The notes under the pieces: generated by a model
What the model was told of the DNA's origin: nothing
Database searches by the model: none
What the model saw: the letters and a program-made list of their open reading frames with translations, nothing else
Shown: positions 1 through 11,570 of the stretch, one piece after another
Layout: each line of letters begins with the position of its first letter
Position numbering within the stretch: the stretch's first letter is position 1
Made by a program: the position numbers and the translations under genes
Assembly: GCA_902702965.1 (NCBI GenBank)
Contig: CACRXP010000418.1
Location: 35,433-99,432, forward strand
Length of the DNA stretch: 64,000 bases
Source of the DNA: Spirometra erinaceieuropaei
Lineage: Eukaryota > Platyhelminthes > Cestoda > Diphyllobothriidea > Diphyllobothriidae
Reading direction: 5' to 3'

Positions 1-200
1 GACTGTAGTTGTGTCATGTAATGCGGTGAGTGGGTTACTCGTAGGCAAATTGTCATGGATCTAACTTACTCACGTACCTGTACTTGTAAGTAAGTAGTAA
101 GTGAGCTAACTTTGACGAGATAACCAACTGTTTGCATGTGCTGCGGTCTGCTGCGTCATCCAACGACGGCCAGTGTAACAAATAAACCTCCTCCCCACAG

Positions 201-362
201 ATTCTCAAGTATATTCAGGATTTAGTAGCCAACCGATTTTCGTTTAAAGCGGCTATCACCACCATTGGGAAAATTTGGGATACTGTCCATGTCAGAAGTA
301 AAAAAGAGGTTTGTTCGCCTTCGATATCCCACAGTCGTACGGATTTCTCTTCAGCGCAGTAA
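201..362 (+). CDS. possible terminal exon of an unrecognised gene
   Basis: A pyrimidine-rich tract ending in CCCCACAG precedes position 201, which is a good acceptor site. From 201 one frame stays open for 53 codons to a TAA at 360-362, and the other two frames close within about 15 codons. The peptide begins ILKYIQDLVANRF and is mixed hydrophobic and charged, as expected of coding sequence. I do not recognise it. No AATAAA was seen just downstream, and upstream exons would lie outside the window, so this is only a candidate. Confidence 0.25.
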   Translation: MLKYIQDLVANRFSFKAAITTIGKIWDTVHVRSKKEVCSPSISHSRTDFSSAQ

Positions 363-2166
363 AGACAGGGTATTCTCACTCGCATGCTACTTAAAGTCCA
401 TGTCTGGTTCGGGTCCCATGGTGTCGCACTTGTCTGCGCCAACGGAAACAGTGAAACAATTTGATAAGCTCGAAGAGTCCTTTGCACACAAGCTTTATCA
501 GGAAATGACGCTGCCTATTGTTCCTAAGAAACGTCCTTAGGTGTAGGCCCTCTGCTTCGGTGGGTAAGCCACTACCGGTATACTTATAAACGAATGGTCC
601 AGATCGTAATGACCAGAGACCGTATGTACGAATTCAACTAGAGATGGGATCCCGAAAAACGTTGTTTTTCAGATGCAACATTAACAAGGCAGTCTTAAGT
701 TCCGACGGCACTGGGGCCTCAGATATTTTACCGAAATTACGATTCCAAATAGATACTTGCGTAACCCTTACTGTGCGTCCACACTTGCGCACTGAAGTTG
801 ATAAACTGGCATGTTAATACCATCCGTCTTATGCACTGGTTTCATTCCACAACGTTTAATATTTTTTTGCCGAAATACTGTATGTAAGTGGTTTACTATT
901 ATGTTTGATGGAGATGTGGTATCGGCGCTGCCGGTGGAGCATACCAGTTCAGAAACATAGGTACGAGTCCTTAGACAGGGTTGGTTAAATGTGACTGGAA
1001 GTAATCAACTCCATTTGCAAATTTTCCAGATCGGCAAAAATGTGGCAAATTAATCCGCTTTGAGCTGGCGTCTTAGTGGAAAAACTAAGCCAGTCGTTCG
1101 CTGGCCTACTCGTCCAGGGATGGTAGCTCTGTGCTGCCTACTTGCCCATATTGTGCTGTTATAGAATCAGGTTTGGGTGGGCGAAAACGTTAAAAAAATC
1201 GAAAGAAAGCACAAAATGCAAGTCTCAAGTTGCTGTCCAAACGAACATTTCAAAAGAATATAAACAGGAGCAAATAGTTCTATGAGCAGAAGTACTATTA
1301 GTTTTGAGAGGATAATCCGATTTTTGCAAAGCACGAAAGTGGAGTCACCTTCCAGGAACGATAATGCAGGTCTGGCTTCAAACACACAACAAAGCAGGCG
1401 GTTTCGAACGGCAGTCGCATGCACAGTGGGAGGTATCCAGAGGTTGGGGTTCGAGTCAAGACTTTCCTGCGACAATATTTGGTGAGTCTTTGGCTAGTTT
1501 TGTGATTGGTTAGCACTTGTCAGTGTCTGTCAGGCACGGTCTACACATCAGTCCGTTCTCACGAGTGGCACCAAGGGCCTCAGTGACAAACACACACATC
1601 GACTGTGTGCTGCGCCTGAAATCGATCGAGTTGGGCGACACTGCGTCCGGGCCTATCAGGCGCACCCCTCTTTGCATACCGAGACAAACGCGAAGTACAC
1701 ACAGACGCACACACGTCGATTTTACGCCGCGTGTTCAGAACGATCGAACGTGTATTTAGTAGGGAGGACGAGACACGCGAAGTGGGCAGTGTAGTGCCTA
1801 AGGCCTCCACAGCGACGAATGTCTCACCCAATCAGATAACTAGCCACAAACCCGACGAAGAAATAGGAGTTTTCAGTACGCCGTCACACAGCTTCTAGCA
1901 CGATGTCGCCGGGTGGTTTCTTTGGTCTTTTAAACATCGTATAGTTCAACACCTGTGTTAGGAGCCGCCAACTTTAGGGTATTTAATCAGGTTCCTTAAT
2001 AAAATACCGTTTCGTTGATAGTAGTCGCCCCCGCCCAGAGCAAGTAGGAATGTCAGGGACACCTCCAACCGAAAGTTTGAACTGTAGTCCGGTAGAAGAA
2101 CAATAAATCCGAGGATTCGAATAAAGTAGTAGACTGTTGGTGCAGAGAGAAAAATCACGGCATCTC
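363..2166. other. no gene recognised
   Basis: About 1.8 kb with no convincing exon, repeat or transposon protein. The short overlapping frames at 1.2-1.8 kb on both strands look like chance. Confidence 0.4.
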
Positions 2167-2237
2167 TTAGACTTTAGGAAAGGCAAGGTATAAACGAGAC
2201 TCCCGCACGAGACGCTCATTAAAAGTTAGCGCTAAAT
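2167..2237 (-). CDS. last coding exon of an unrecognised minus-strand gene
   Basis: On the minus strand an acceptor ending ATATCTGCCAG is followed by two bases that complete the split codon left by the exon at 2323-2449 (C+AT, His). Twenty-two more codons and a TAA at 2167 follow. The C-terminus contains NERLVRESRLYLAFPKV. The 85-base intron between the two exons is the small size common in flatworms. The matched splice phase is the main support; I cannot name the product. Confidence 0.45.
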
Positions 2238-2322
2238 CTGGCAGATATAGGTCAAAATTATTACAGAAGAAATAAAGGAAATTCAAGGAATAACAAGCAA
2301 GAAAAAAGCGTAATAAACTCAC

Positions 2323-2449
2323 GATCGCCTTCAGTATCTTCTTCAAAATCATTCTCCCCGTGGAGCTCAAGAACATCAGCCATTTTTGAGGCAAAGTCGC
2401 TACCAGACCAACTCTGGCGCGCTTCAAGTTGTTCAAGTGTCCAGGTTTT
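2323..2449 (-). CDS. penultimate exon of the same unrecognised minus-strand gene
   Basis: The exon is bounded by an acceptor (TTTTACTACAG) and a consensus donor (GATC followed by GTGAGT). It has 42 codons plus one base, is open in one frame, and encodes an acidic stretch with FASKMADVLELHGEN followed by DFEEDTEGD. It enters in phase 0 and leaves with one base over, which fits the next exon exactly. No family was recognised. Confidence 0.45.
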
Positions 2450-2992
2450 CTGTAGTAAAATTAGGCAACTCCTTAAAGCAACCAAGAAACGCACATTTTA
2501 ACTTGAATTTCCGAAGGCAGTAGGCGCGAGAGTTTACGGGTATTGTGGCATTTTAAAATGTCTGATCGCATGTAAAAAACAAGCAAGACAGAAGCCACCT
2601 ACCCTCCTCACCCAAGGGGAACGAGGAGAAGCAAAGGTGCATAGGACAAACAAGAACAGTTCAAAGAAATAAAAAAAACATAAAACTGATAAAAAACGAT
2701 AAGGCTTAAAATGACAGGTAAACTTGATTAAGGCACTGAGCAAACTTACAAAGGACAGACCATGTACGAAATCAATCGAATTATTAATGCAAAAAGAGCC
2801 AACATTTCAGTGGGGAACAATTGTCGGGAAAATGGCTTTCACAGTCCTTATATAAAAACCAGATGCACACCGACTTGCAGAAATCCACATACAAGGCATG
2901 AGACTGGGGTGTGTTACTGGCGGCGAACAGCTGGACACCTCTAGAAGCATTGTCTAAATAGGGTCTCTTCGCTAACATGTCTAGGCCTTTAC

Positions 2993-3199
2993 TGGAAGTA
3001 AAATGCTTTCTATATACCGCATAGTTCGATGCAGCGTCGCCTTGCGAATTGGTAGACATTTTGCAAAGTGTTGCAATGTTAGATTTTCGTATCTTTTTTC
3101 CTGCCGGGACAGGATTTTTATTGCTTGTATAACAATCGAGTTGATAAATTGCTCTTTCGAAAAACGTACACCTCGCCATCTAACTTCAGCATACGTTTC
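2993..3199 (-). CDS. possible upstream exon of the same minus-strand gene
   Basis: An open stretch of 69 codons runs from an acceptor-like CCTGGACAG to a donor-like CTTCCA followed by GTAAAG, phase 0 at both ends and so compatible with the exon at 2449. It contains RWRGVRFSKEQFINSIVIQ and HFAKCLPIRKATLHRTM. The acceptor has a weak pyrimidine tract. A competing 131-residue frame overlaps it at 2784-3179, so the assignment is tentative. Confidence 0.3.
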
Positions 3200-3551
3200 C
3201 TGTCCAGGTTCAAGCAAATTTACTTTTGTTAATCACCTTCCTTATCTACTGTTTTTCACTACTCATATTTGATTTTTTTTTTCGTAAGTCACTGCGTCCT
3301 GTTCTTTCGAAGCTCATTTTTCTCTGACAACATTCAACCACCAATCCACGACACGCATTTTTAAAATTTTCCCAGCAACAGCTGATGCTTACTTTTATAA
3401 AACATCAAGTTACGACCTGAGTAGTTGGTCTTGGAGATCCACAGCTCAGCAGACAAACATTTCGCAGATTTCTTCTGCCTTTCCAGGACATAACAGCATT
3501 GATATCACAATCAGATGTGTATGAGCACTCTAACCTGGTGGAGGACCCACT
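3200..3551. other. no feature recognised
   Basis: T-rich sequence with no supported exon or repeat. Confidence 0.3.
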
Positions 3552-3893
3552 ATCTTGAAGTTGGGGACACGATCGCCGGGACAAGAGCTTTATTAGTCTG
3601 ACGTTTCATTCATTCGGGATCGTTGCACTTGGTGTGCTAATTGTTTGATGGCCGACATTCGCGTCCTTACTTGCTGCAATTTCATCACTTGCGTTGGATG
3701 TTGGTGTGAGCATTGCTCGACCATCTAACGCACCGATCCTGGTGTTGAGAAAAGTGTTCACCTGTGCGCTTCCCGCGTGGCTAATTACTCCGCCTAGACG
3801 AAATCTCAGAACCGAGTACGGAAGGGAAAATGCATTGCACTTGTTACTGGACTGAGGGTCAGTAAACCATGATTCAAGTAGCTCCCGGCTCAC
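3552..3893 (-). mobile_element. Penelope-like element tail fragment, minus copy
   Basis: The minus-strand frame reads SRELLESWFTDPQSSNK, then an LRFRLGGVISHAGSAQVNT block and a DEIAASKDANVGHQT block. The same protein blocks occur at 3945-4400, 41671-42000 and 57070-57570, which shows a dispersed family. An SRxLLEaW...sxN stretch follows the GIY-YIG nuclease in flatworm Penelope-like elements; that attribution is from memory of the family and is inference. Compared with the + copy beside it, this copy lacks about 130 bases between the end of the DEIAAS block and the AAACGTCAGAC motif. Confidence 0.45.
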
Positions 3894-4147
3894 GCGGTCG
3901 TCACCTAGTACATTAACAATTGCAATGAACTTCCCCCTACGAACTGGGTTCTGAGACTTCGTCTAGGCGGAGTAATTAGCCACGCGGGAAGCGCACAGGT
4001 GAACACTTTTCTCAACACCAGGATCGGTGCGTTAGATGGTCGAGCAATGCTCACACCAACATTCAACGCAAGTGATGAAATTGCAGCAAGTAAGGACGCG
4101 AATGTCGGCCATCAAACAATTAGCACACCAAGTGCAACGATCCCGAC
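3613..4147. repeat. near-perfect inverted repeat of Penelope-like tails
   Basis: The left arm, about 3613-3816, is the reverse complement of about 3945-4147 with only a few mismatches over 200 bases. The spacer is about 130 bases. Homology resumes outside the arms at 3556-3600 and 4280-4322. Confidence 0.8.
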
Positions 4148-4400
4148 TGAAGGGGGAGCCGTGAATGTTCATAGGTATGCGGTAGAATGGCGACTGCACC
4201 CTATAAATACTGCAGCCCCTTGAGCGTGAATCAACCGTATCTGCTGTTGTCTCTGATGACGGATTCGAGCAGGAATCCGAAACGTCAGACTAATAAAGCT
4301 CTTGTCCCGGCGACCGTGTCTCCTTATTCAAGACTACTTTCTGGGACTGGTCTCTTCGCTTCTATTGACCGACTATTTTATCATCCATCTACTGGTCTGT
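3945..4400 (+). mobile_element. Penelope-like element tail fragment, plus copy
   Basis: The plus counterpart of 3552-3893, with the blocks MNTFLNTRIGALDGR and DEIAASKDANVGHQT. It continues through a 3' segment containing GGAATCCGAAACGTCAGAC and CTTGTCCCGGCGACCGTGTC. That 3' segment recurs at 57430-57570 and, in part, at 56790-56895. It is truncated at its 5' side and has no RT or GIY-YIG core, so it is not autonomous. Confidence 0.45.
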
Positions 4401-5856
4401 TTTTGTAGATATAAGATACCGATGGTTTAACTATTTTTCACCTGGCGTTCTTGCTGGATAACACACAGGCTACAAAAGGAATTCATTTATCGTATCACTA
4501 TCTGGCGCCCATCTGGGTTTAATCGGTGTAGAACCCGATGGTTCCAAACCAATATGCAGAGAAGACAGAGTAGGTACGACGTCGTTTATTTGGGCACGGT
4601 AACGCCCAAAACTCGGCAGTCAGTAAAGAGCAAGTGTGCTCACAAGCAGTTTGTCGGCTGCTTAGGTTGTTGACTTCGGCGAGAAGTGTGGAATTGAAAA
4701 CTGTTTTGTGCGGCTGCGCCCAATCCAGTTCAGTGCTCCTGAGGGGAGCAGGCCTACCCCTTCGAACACCCTATTTGTCTCATACAAAATGGAAAAATCA
4801 AGTTCAAGTCAGTTTATTATGGGAATGGAGCTTTCACCCTGAGCTCCCTATTCATATCGTAAACAGAAATAGAATCAACAATTACAATGTGAGAAAGTAA
4901 CAGTGTCAAATGGAAGCGTACTTAGCTTGACGTAATTACATCCATTCTTAAGGTTATGTAGTCATGTAGTTCGCTTGTTACCGCAGCATGTGTCTGCCAT
5001 GGCAATCTCTTGATGTCTCTGCAGACTGAATCTTGACAGTTGCCTCTGGCCGGTTGTTTTACCATTTGACCACGTCATTTGAGAAATCGTTTCTCCCCTA
5101 ATTTTTCTTGGTAACATGTAGTTTGAAGTGACGTCCCTGGGATTTGGGTTGTAATGACGAGTCCGAAGGGGCTACCAAATGCGAGGGCCCAGCTCAAACC
5201 ACGAAATATGCGGCAAGTATGCATTAGTCGGACGCGCCGTGATACGACGAACATGAATTGATTTTTCTCCGTTCGTTTTGGGAAATGTAGACCCTGATCA
5301 ATAAATGAACGTTTTCAGACTGTTTCCCTCATGGTTGTAGTGTCTACAGTTGAAGACTGTGCCTCACCCAACACCTTATTTCTTCCGGTTATTGGCCGGG
5401 CCTCTACTGTCCAAGAGACCCCTTCCGACTGATTGCAGGACGAAGAATTATATATCTCTCAAACTATTATTTTCTCTTCATTATCACCTGCTAGTTAATA
5501 AACTACCTTTCCATACTCATCTCCGCCTGAAGGCTGAATGTTTAAACAGTTGTACAACCACATATACAGAGAATCGTCGGTGGTAGCAGACGACATCAGC
5601 TACGCGAATCATGAGAGGACCGGAGATATTGTAGTCACTAGACGTGTTTCAAAATAGGTTCAAGTTTTCCACCTCCGACGAATACACCGCTATCGGGATT
5701 TCGGTCTGCTGAATGCTCTTGCAGCCTGCCATTAGTAAGAATAGGATTCGAATCAACAACATCCTCATCCTCGCAAATCCAAAACCGGATTTCAGCGGGA
5801 AAGCAGGTCTCCATCTGTCTGCTTCTCTGCCAACATCTACACAAATATCTCCAAAT
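4401..5856. other. no gene recognised
   Basis: About 1.45 kb with no convincing exon or known repeat. Short frames at 4634-4900 and 5350-5586 lack splice or start support. Confidence 0.35.
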
Positions 5857-6075
5857 TTATGAACAGTTAAATTGTGCTGCTATTAGGTCCATAGGGCTGG
5901 TCAGGTTATAAAATTCGTGTCTCGCCATCATAAACGTTTCAACCTTCTGAATCAATGATGGGAGACGAAAATATTCCCTTAAGACGTTATGCGACCTGTC
6001 CGCCTCGAGGCCGTTTTGGACTCGCACCAGTGTGACGGCCACAGCAGCCACTAAAATAAGGTAGAGAATTTGCAT
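5857..6075 (-). CDS. candidate small secreted protein, 72 residues
   Basis: A minus-strand frame runs from ATG at 6075 to TAA at 5857. It begins MQILYLILVAAVAVTLVRV, a typical signal-peptide pattern with a short n-region and a long hydrophobic core. The mature part has many charged residues, one potential N-glycosylation site (NLTS) and a single Cys near the C-terminus. An upstream in-frame GTG would add three residues, but the ATG is the natural eukaryotic start. No family was recognised. It could be a single-exon gene, a first exon or a chance frame. The single Cys argues against a disulfide-rich toxin or cystatin-type fold. Confidence 0.3.
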   Translation of the reverse strand: MQILYLILVAAVAVTLVRVQNGLEADRSHNVLREYFRLPSLIQKVETFMMARHEFYNLTSPMDLIAAQFNCS

Positions 6076-6849
6076 TCGGATCACAAAACTGACTGCACTT
6101 CTGAATATTTTGTCCTCAGATCGTCTTCCGCCGAACGGTTAAATAATTCAGTAAGCCTGACGCATATCAAATACAAAGGTGAAATCCGTACGATATGCTC
6201 GAGTCTCATTGAGAGGTTTTTAAGAAGAAGAGAACAACGAAGGGCCTAAAATGCAGGTGGAGAACCTGGGAAAACTCCTTCGTCATTTGTCCAAATAGAG
6301 AAAATCAGTGACAACTGAGATTTAAATCTTAGCAAATGCGTGGTCGTATTGGACATCCTAGAGTATCCTTTCCACACCCCAAATGACTGAGAACACCACG
6401 ACATAGAAATAATTCAGCAATATCTCAAACCTCCCTTAAATGGACTTGAGAAACTAACCGTACTAAATGCCTTCTGTATGGATCAGATATAAGACTATAA
6501 GGATGGATCGAGCCGACCAAGTTGGCTGAGGGTAGCTTCCAAAAGGGAAAACTATCGCATTTACTGCTGAACAGACAATCCGCACTCCCAGGCGCTCACT
6601 CAATAGTTTTCTTCTGCGACATTTTTACCCGAGAAGCGGGGGATGTGGAGGGAGCTGGAGGCGAAGCACCTTAGGAGATCCAGCCTAGGCAAAAGCGATC
6701 TCTAAATACTGAGGGGAGGAATAACGCATGTCCAGGGGTCATCTCTCAAAGGAAACCTATAATCCTAACAGCTTAAACGTGAAGAGCCCCAAATCGTCTT
6801 GATCTGCACAGGCACGCATTTGCATTCAATCAGACGAGGGAGATAGACG
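6076..6849. other. no feature recognised
   Basis: No exon or repeat could be supported in this stretch. Confidence 0.3.
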
Positions 6850-7055
6850 CTTGTTTAACATGACTGCCCCTACCAACTTGTGGTCTTTGTATACAAATAC
6901 TCAAGGCCTCGGTACGAAGAGCGACGAAATCCGAGCGTTGATGTCAGAAAAAAACACAATATGGTTGTTAGGCCTGAAACGTGGTTTAGAGACGAAATCG
7001 CAGATGCACAGATTTCAACACCTGGATTCAGTTCAGTTCAGTCTATTGAGGGTAA
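6850..7055 (+). mobile_element. LINE endonuclease N-terminal relic
   Basis: Two plus frames join across a frameshift: SLYTNTQGLGTKSDEIRAL and then RPETWFRDEIADAQISTPGF. This matches the start of an APE-type endonuclease (compare LYANAQ...DELKR...TWLS in the minus element at 9650-10099). Only about 60 codons remain, and the fragment ends against the 3' end of the next LINE. Confidence 0.5.
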
Positions 7056-7079
7056 TAGACGTGAGCTTTTGAGTGTACT

Positions 7080-10000
7080 ATTTGCAACGTGAAATTTGGC
7101 GCGATGTACGGAGAAAGCATGTGGGTTGGAAAAATTCAAAGGGTTCCATAGTTGCATGACAAATTTAGCATGAGTCTCGTATGGTGAACTCGGTCTCCAA
7201 TCGTACTTGCCCATTTTGGTGCATGAATGTGTCACGGTTCCTTTTAAAGCTTTGTATCGATGATGACATTACAACATGTGTTGCAAGGGCATTTCGTGGT
7301 TTGACCACTCCGAGAGAAGAGAATTTCAGCACACCCAGCCTTGCCTGCTGAGTGGGCAGTTTTAACGGTCGTGGTAGGGGATTCGAAAAAGTCCTCAAAG
7401 AACAGGCTGCAGTTCCATCACTTCACGATGGGGAACGCTTGTAAGAGATCCCCGCGCATTTGCCTATAAATCAAAGGAAAGGGGTTCCGATTTATTACGC
7501 GGGTAACATAGGGAACGGAGCTTTACTTCCTAACCATTTTCATGGCTCTCCTCTGGAGTCTATCGAGAGCATTCTGCTTTTGAGAAGCCATTGGTTCTAA
7601 GCTTTGTGCCGCATTCCAAGTGCGGCTGCACGAATTTTTGAAGATTTTTGAGAAGACGTCTTTGTCAAAATCCATAAATCCACGTTTGAGGCGACACAGA
7701 ACGGACATTACGCATTTGCCGCTTTCGAACAATGAGCGGATGGTTGTTGGGGGTTCGTCATCTACACACCGGGGTTCTTTTGGGCTTCTAGGTCTCGTAG
7801 ACTGTGTCCTTAAAAAAGTAGTTTCTTGAACTGACGGATCGGTCTGAGTTGCCTAGGCGAAGCACAGTACACTTACCATATTGAACTGCATGACGTAACA
7901 GTTTGACCATTCTTCTAACAGATTTAGGTTCATCTGCAGCCTGTCTTCGTCAGCAGGGTCCTGGATTACATCCCATATTTTCATGTCGTCAGTGAGCATT
8001 GCTGCTTCGCAGTCCAAAGCACTTGCATTATCATCCACGTATATTAGAACCAAAATGGATCTCACTACTGACTCCGAGAACATCACTTTTGATCACAGCG
8101 GGATCTGACCTCTCTTGACCGATTGAAAACACCTGGTGCCGACCCGCAAGGACGTTTTCGATACGTTTGAAGAAGTTACCTCTGATACCTATTTTTCAGC
8201 TTATATAACTGTCTCCGGGGTGGCACAGTTTCAAATGCCTTCTGGAAATCAATAAAAGCTATGTGGACTGTGTGTCTGTCGTCGAGAGATCGGGTTTAGC
8301 TCTAGAGAGACTACAGCAGGTTCGTCGTACAGGATTTTCCTTCCTGGAAACCATGTTGGCAGTTCGCTCGCAAGTCGTGAACTTCCGGGAACTGCACCAT
8401 TTCTCTCTTCATGATCCTGTTCATAACTTTACCGAGGAGGCATGTCGAGCTCATGGACCTGTCATTTTTCGTCGAAGCCCTACCACCATGGCCCCTAACC
8501 TCAACCTTCGACCCCAACCCCAGCAATATTGTATCCATCAGATGGGTCTACCAAACCAAATCTTATCGTTATATGCACCAACATCCAATCCATAGGAAGT
8601 GCCTCAGTGTCAAGTGAAGTTTGAACGAGCATCGACAGAGGCATAGAAAATTAACTGGCAAGTTCTTTGAGAAGCTTAGGGGGAACCTTATCCGGTCCTG
8701 GAGAATCAATTCGTTCGTTGCCCTTAATTATCTTCGGGTTCAACGTTCTGAATGGAGAATTTTATTTATGCTTGGAGCCACCGGTTCTTCTTTGAAAGGA
8801 AAAAGAAACCTTGCCTCGTTTGTATAGACTGACTGAAAAAACTGTGAAAATACTCAGCTCTATCTCTGCTATTAGCAATTTCAACGCCATCGGTAGTCCT
8901 TATAAAGGGAATTTGATGTCTGTTCCTTGTTATTCTTCTGCGATAGCTGGAGAGTAATTTTGCGTTCTCCGCTCCTTTTATATTGTAAATTCTTCTCGGA
9001 TTCCCAGTGCGTTTTTACAACCATGCTTCTCTGTTTGTTTCTTTATGTCTTGTTATTGTCGAAATATCCATATTGCCCAGTGACAAAAAATTTTCTCCCA
9101 ATTTGTGCTTTCTGTTGTTTTTTTCTTTAGGCTGCTATTTGACTACCCAGGCCGCTTGTCCTGTCTTACAGTCGTCACTGGGCAGTGATTGTTGCTGGGC
9201 TACAAGAGGAAATTCTTCAACAACCCCCACCATCATTGGAATTGTCCTTAAACACTGGACTTCAACAGAGACTGGGAAAATTTATCCTCAGCTAACTAAA
9301 GTCGCCCCGTAAAATGTTGCGTCTTTTTGACTATGAGCATGCAAAAAGGAGAACAACGAGTAGTACCACACAAGCACTACATATTCACTTGGACTAAGGG
9401 GCGGCATGGAGATGACCTCGTCTGCGCTGCGTGCTGCTTCCGTAAAAACTAAATCCAGGCAGTTAGCCCTTTGTCCTGTACATGTAATCGTTGGGAACAT
9501 AACTTGTTATGGGAGGATCGCCTTTAATGTTACTGCAGCAAATGGTAGTCGAACGTTGATTGTAGACCCGACGCTTCGATGCTGCTCCAGTAAATCCCTG
9601 GAGCGTTGAAGTCGCCCATGATCATTATATTAAGTCGATTGAAGAATTGTTACAAGCTCTCCAATAGTTGAATGTCGGCCATTTGGCCTGTCCCAGGTGG
9701 TAGGTAAATAGTAAGGACAGCGAGACACCGAGAACTAGTAGCCTTGATGGTCAACCAAATAGCTTCCGTGCTGCACGCAAGCTTAGTAGAATTTTCCGAC
9801 ATTGATAGGTTTTCTTTCGCACACAAATATATTACCACCCTGACGACGTCCCTGTCGATCCGATGAATGTGGTACCCAGTCAAGACTATTTCACTTTCGT
9901 TAACATTCCCGGACAGCCAGGTTTGGGTTACTGCTAAAACATCCGGAGACTGTTCGGCAAGGCAACGTTTTAGCTCGTCAAGTTCCGATATGAGGATTTG

Positions 10001-10165
10001 GGCATTTGCGTACAAGCACCTCAATTTTACACCGGCCGAATTTCCGACTACATTTGTCACGGTTGTGGGCACTACTGCTTTGTCTCGGACACCATTCACT
10101 CGCCTGTTCCGTTGCTTGGTGGGTTTAATTGACGTTTGTTTGTTCCGTCAGAACACTGGGTGTTA
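7080..10165 (-). mobile_element. old, decayed full-length LINE ORF2 (EN and RT)
   Basis: Read on the minus strand, all parts of an APE-type LINE ORF2 appear in order with many frameshifts and stops. The endonuclease start is at 10060-9650 (LYANAQ, TQTWLSGN), with GDFNAPGIYW near 9600 and the endonuclease end CLDLVFTEAAR at 9450-9290. RT follows at 8600-8230 (HGFQEGKSCTTNLL, then FQKAFETVP), the RT active site region at 8086-7853 (reading LTDDMKIW instead of the usual YADD-type box), and the C-terminal domain at 7732-7165 (NALDRLQRRAMKMV, PRNALATHVVM). It cannot encode an active protein. It is probably the oldest insertion of the cluster. Confidence 0.75.
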
Positions 10166-10226
10166 AGGACTTACGCATGCAGTTGCCTCCAGGGACTGGG
10201 CCCACGGTAGATGTCATAGATGTACA

Positions 10227-11354
10227 GTAGATGTCATATTTATTGACTTCAAGAAGGCCTTTGACAGTGTCCCACACAGGCTTCTTTTACAAAAGATCTG
10301 GGATGTAGGGATTCAAGGGAGAATGTTTAAATGGATCAGGAGTTTCCTGTCCTCCAGACTACAAAGAGTCGTCGTTAGTAATTCTACCTCGGAATGGGTA
10401 AAGGTGGAAAGTGGTGTCCCACAGGGTTCTGTCTTAGGCCCACTACTCTTCCTGATTTATGTTAATGACTGTATCAGCGAAGTGAATTGCGAGGCTCTCA
10501 TGTTCGCGGATGACATAAAAATATGAAGTGAAGTCAAGTGTGATGATGACGCAGAGAAGTTACAGTCGAACATCAACAAACTGTGCGCTTGGTCGAACAG
10601 ATGGCTTTTGATGTTTAACGTGTCCAAATGCGTGGTTTTGCACCTGAACACCGGCCGCAATGCCTGTCCCAAACACCAGTACTATATTGACGGAACGAGG
10701 TTAGAAACTGTGGAAAGACACAGAGATCTGGGTGTATGGACGACCACAAATCTATCGCCATCAGAACACTGCAGAAAGATGGTCCAGAAGGCTACTAGTA
10801 CTCTACACTGGATCAGACGTGCATTTAAAATATTTCCTCCCGAACTCTTCGAAAGACTCTTTGGTGTCTTTGTAAGACCTCATCTAGAGTATGGAATGCC
10901 AGCAGCTTCACCATGGATGAGGAAGGATATCAACTTACTCGAACAGGTGCAACGCAGAGCGACAAAGATGGTCGACGGTCTAAAGCATTTATCTTATCAG
11001 GAGAGGCTAAATTTGCTTGGCCTATTCCCTCTCTCTTATAGACAAATAAACTGCAGTCTACTCTGGACCTTCCGGATTGTTCGCGGCCAGGGTTGCTCAT
11101 TAAAAGCAGAGGACTTCTTTGAGTTCGCCGGTACAAACCAACTACGCTGCCATGCATTCAAAGTCGGGAATGAGCGAACACGTTTAGACCGACGAGAATT
11201 TTCTTTCAGCCAGCGGGTTGTCAGGCCGTGGAACTCGCTTCCAAGCGAGATGGTGACGGCTGACACAGTTTGTGTGTTTAAAAGAAAACTTGCTCGTCTA
11301 GTTTTCGACAGAAATCGGCTTGTGCAGCATGATTATGCTCAGCCAGTTTTGTAA
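10227..11354 (+). pseudogene. LINE family A RT and C-terminal domain with one in-frame TGA
   Basis: The frame runs VDVIFIDFKKAFDSVPHR (RT palm), then GVPQGSVLGPLLFLIYVND, then the active site LMFADDIKI. A TGA at 10524-10526 follows, and the same frame stays open for another 276 codons to TAA at 11352. The TGA stands where other families have Trp: IKLW in family B and MKIW in the older element. The downstream part has the thumb and C-terminal features VLHLNTGR, DLGVW, RRATKMV and the RPWNSLP motif. The catalytic Asp pair is intact, so the stop is the only obvious lesion apart from 5' truncation. Confidence 0.8.
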
Positions 11355-11539
11355 AATCTGTCATATACAATCTTCCGCACCAATTTACAGTGACCCCATG
11401 CACTACCTTATGATTACGACTGAACTGTGACCCAATCACATTTTAAATGCCTGCAATTTTATTTTATTTTTGAGTATGAATCTGCGAAAGCACTGTACAT
11501 AAATAGGGTCATCAAGGGCTCTGCCTGTAACCCTTCAAT

Positions 11540-11566
11540 ATACATACATACATACATACATACATA
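11540..11566. repeat. TACA microsatellite, LINE 3' tail
   Basis: Six to seven units of TACA immediately after the LINE A 3' end. It is the microsatellite tail of copy 1 and forms the boundary with the minus-strand LINE C. Confidence 0.85.
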
Positions 11567-11570
11567 TTGC

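Larger units (their letters stand above)
10225..11566 (+). mobile_element. 5'-truncated LINE family A, copy 1
   Basis: Homologous to the minus copy at 24817-27470 from about 10225 to the 3' tail, at roughly 95% protein identity. It is 5'-truncated inside RT and ends with the family 3' tail (GGCTCTGCCTGTAACCCTTC) and a TACA microsatellite. The 12-base string GTAGATGTCATA occurs both just before the junction (10207) and within it (10227), a typical mark of template switching or end repair at a truncated LINE end. Confidence 0.85.

Noticed and set aside
2784..3179. 131-residue minus-strand frame
   Set aside because: No recognisable domain or splice logic, and it overlaps in another frame the candidate exon whose phase fits its neighbours.
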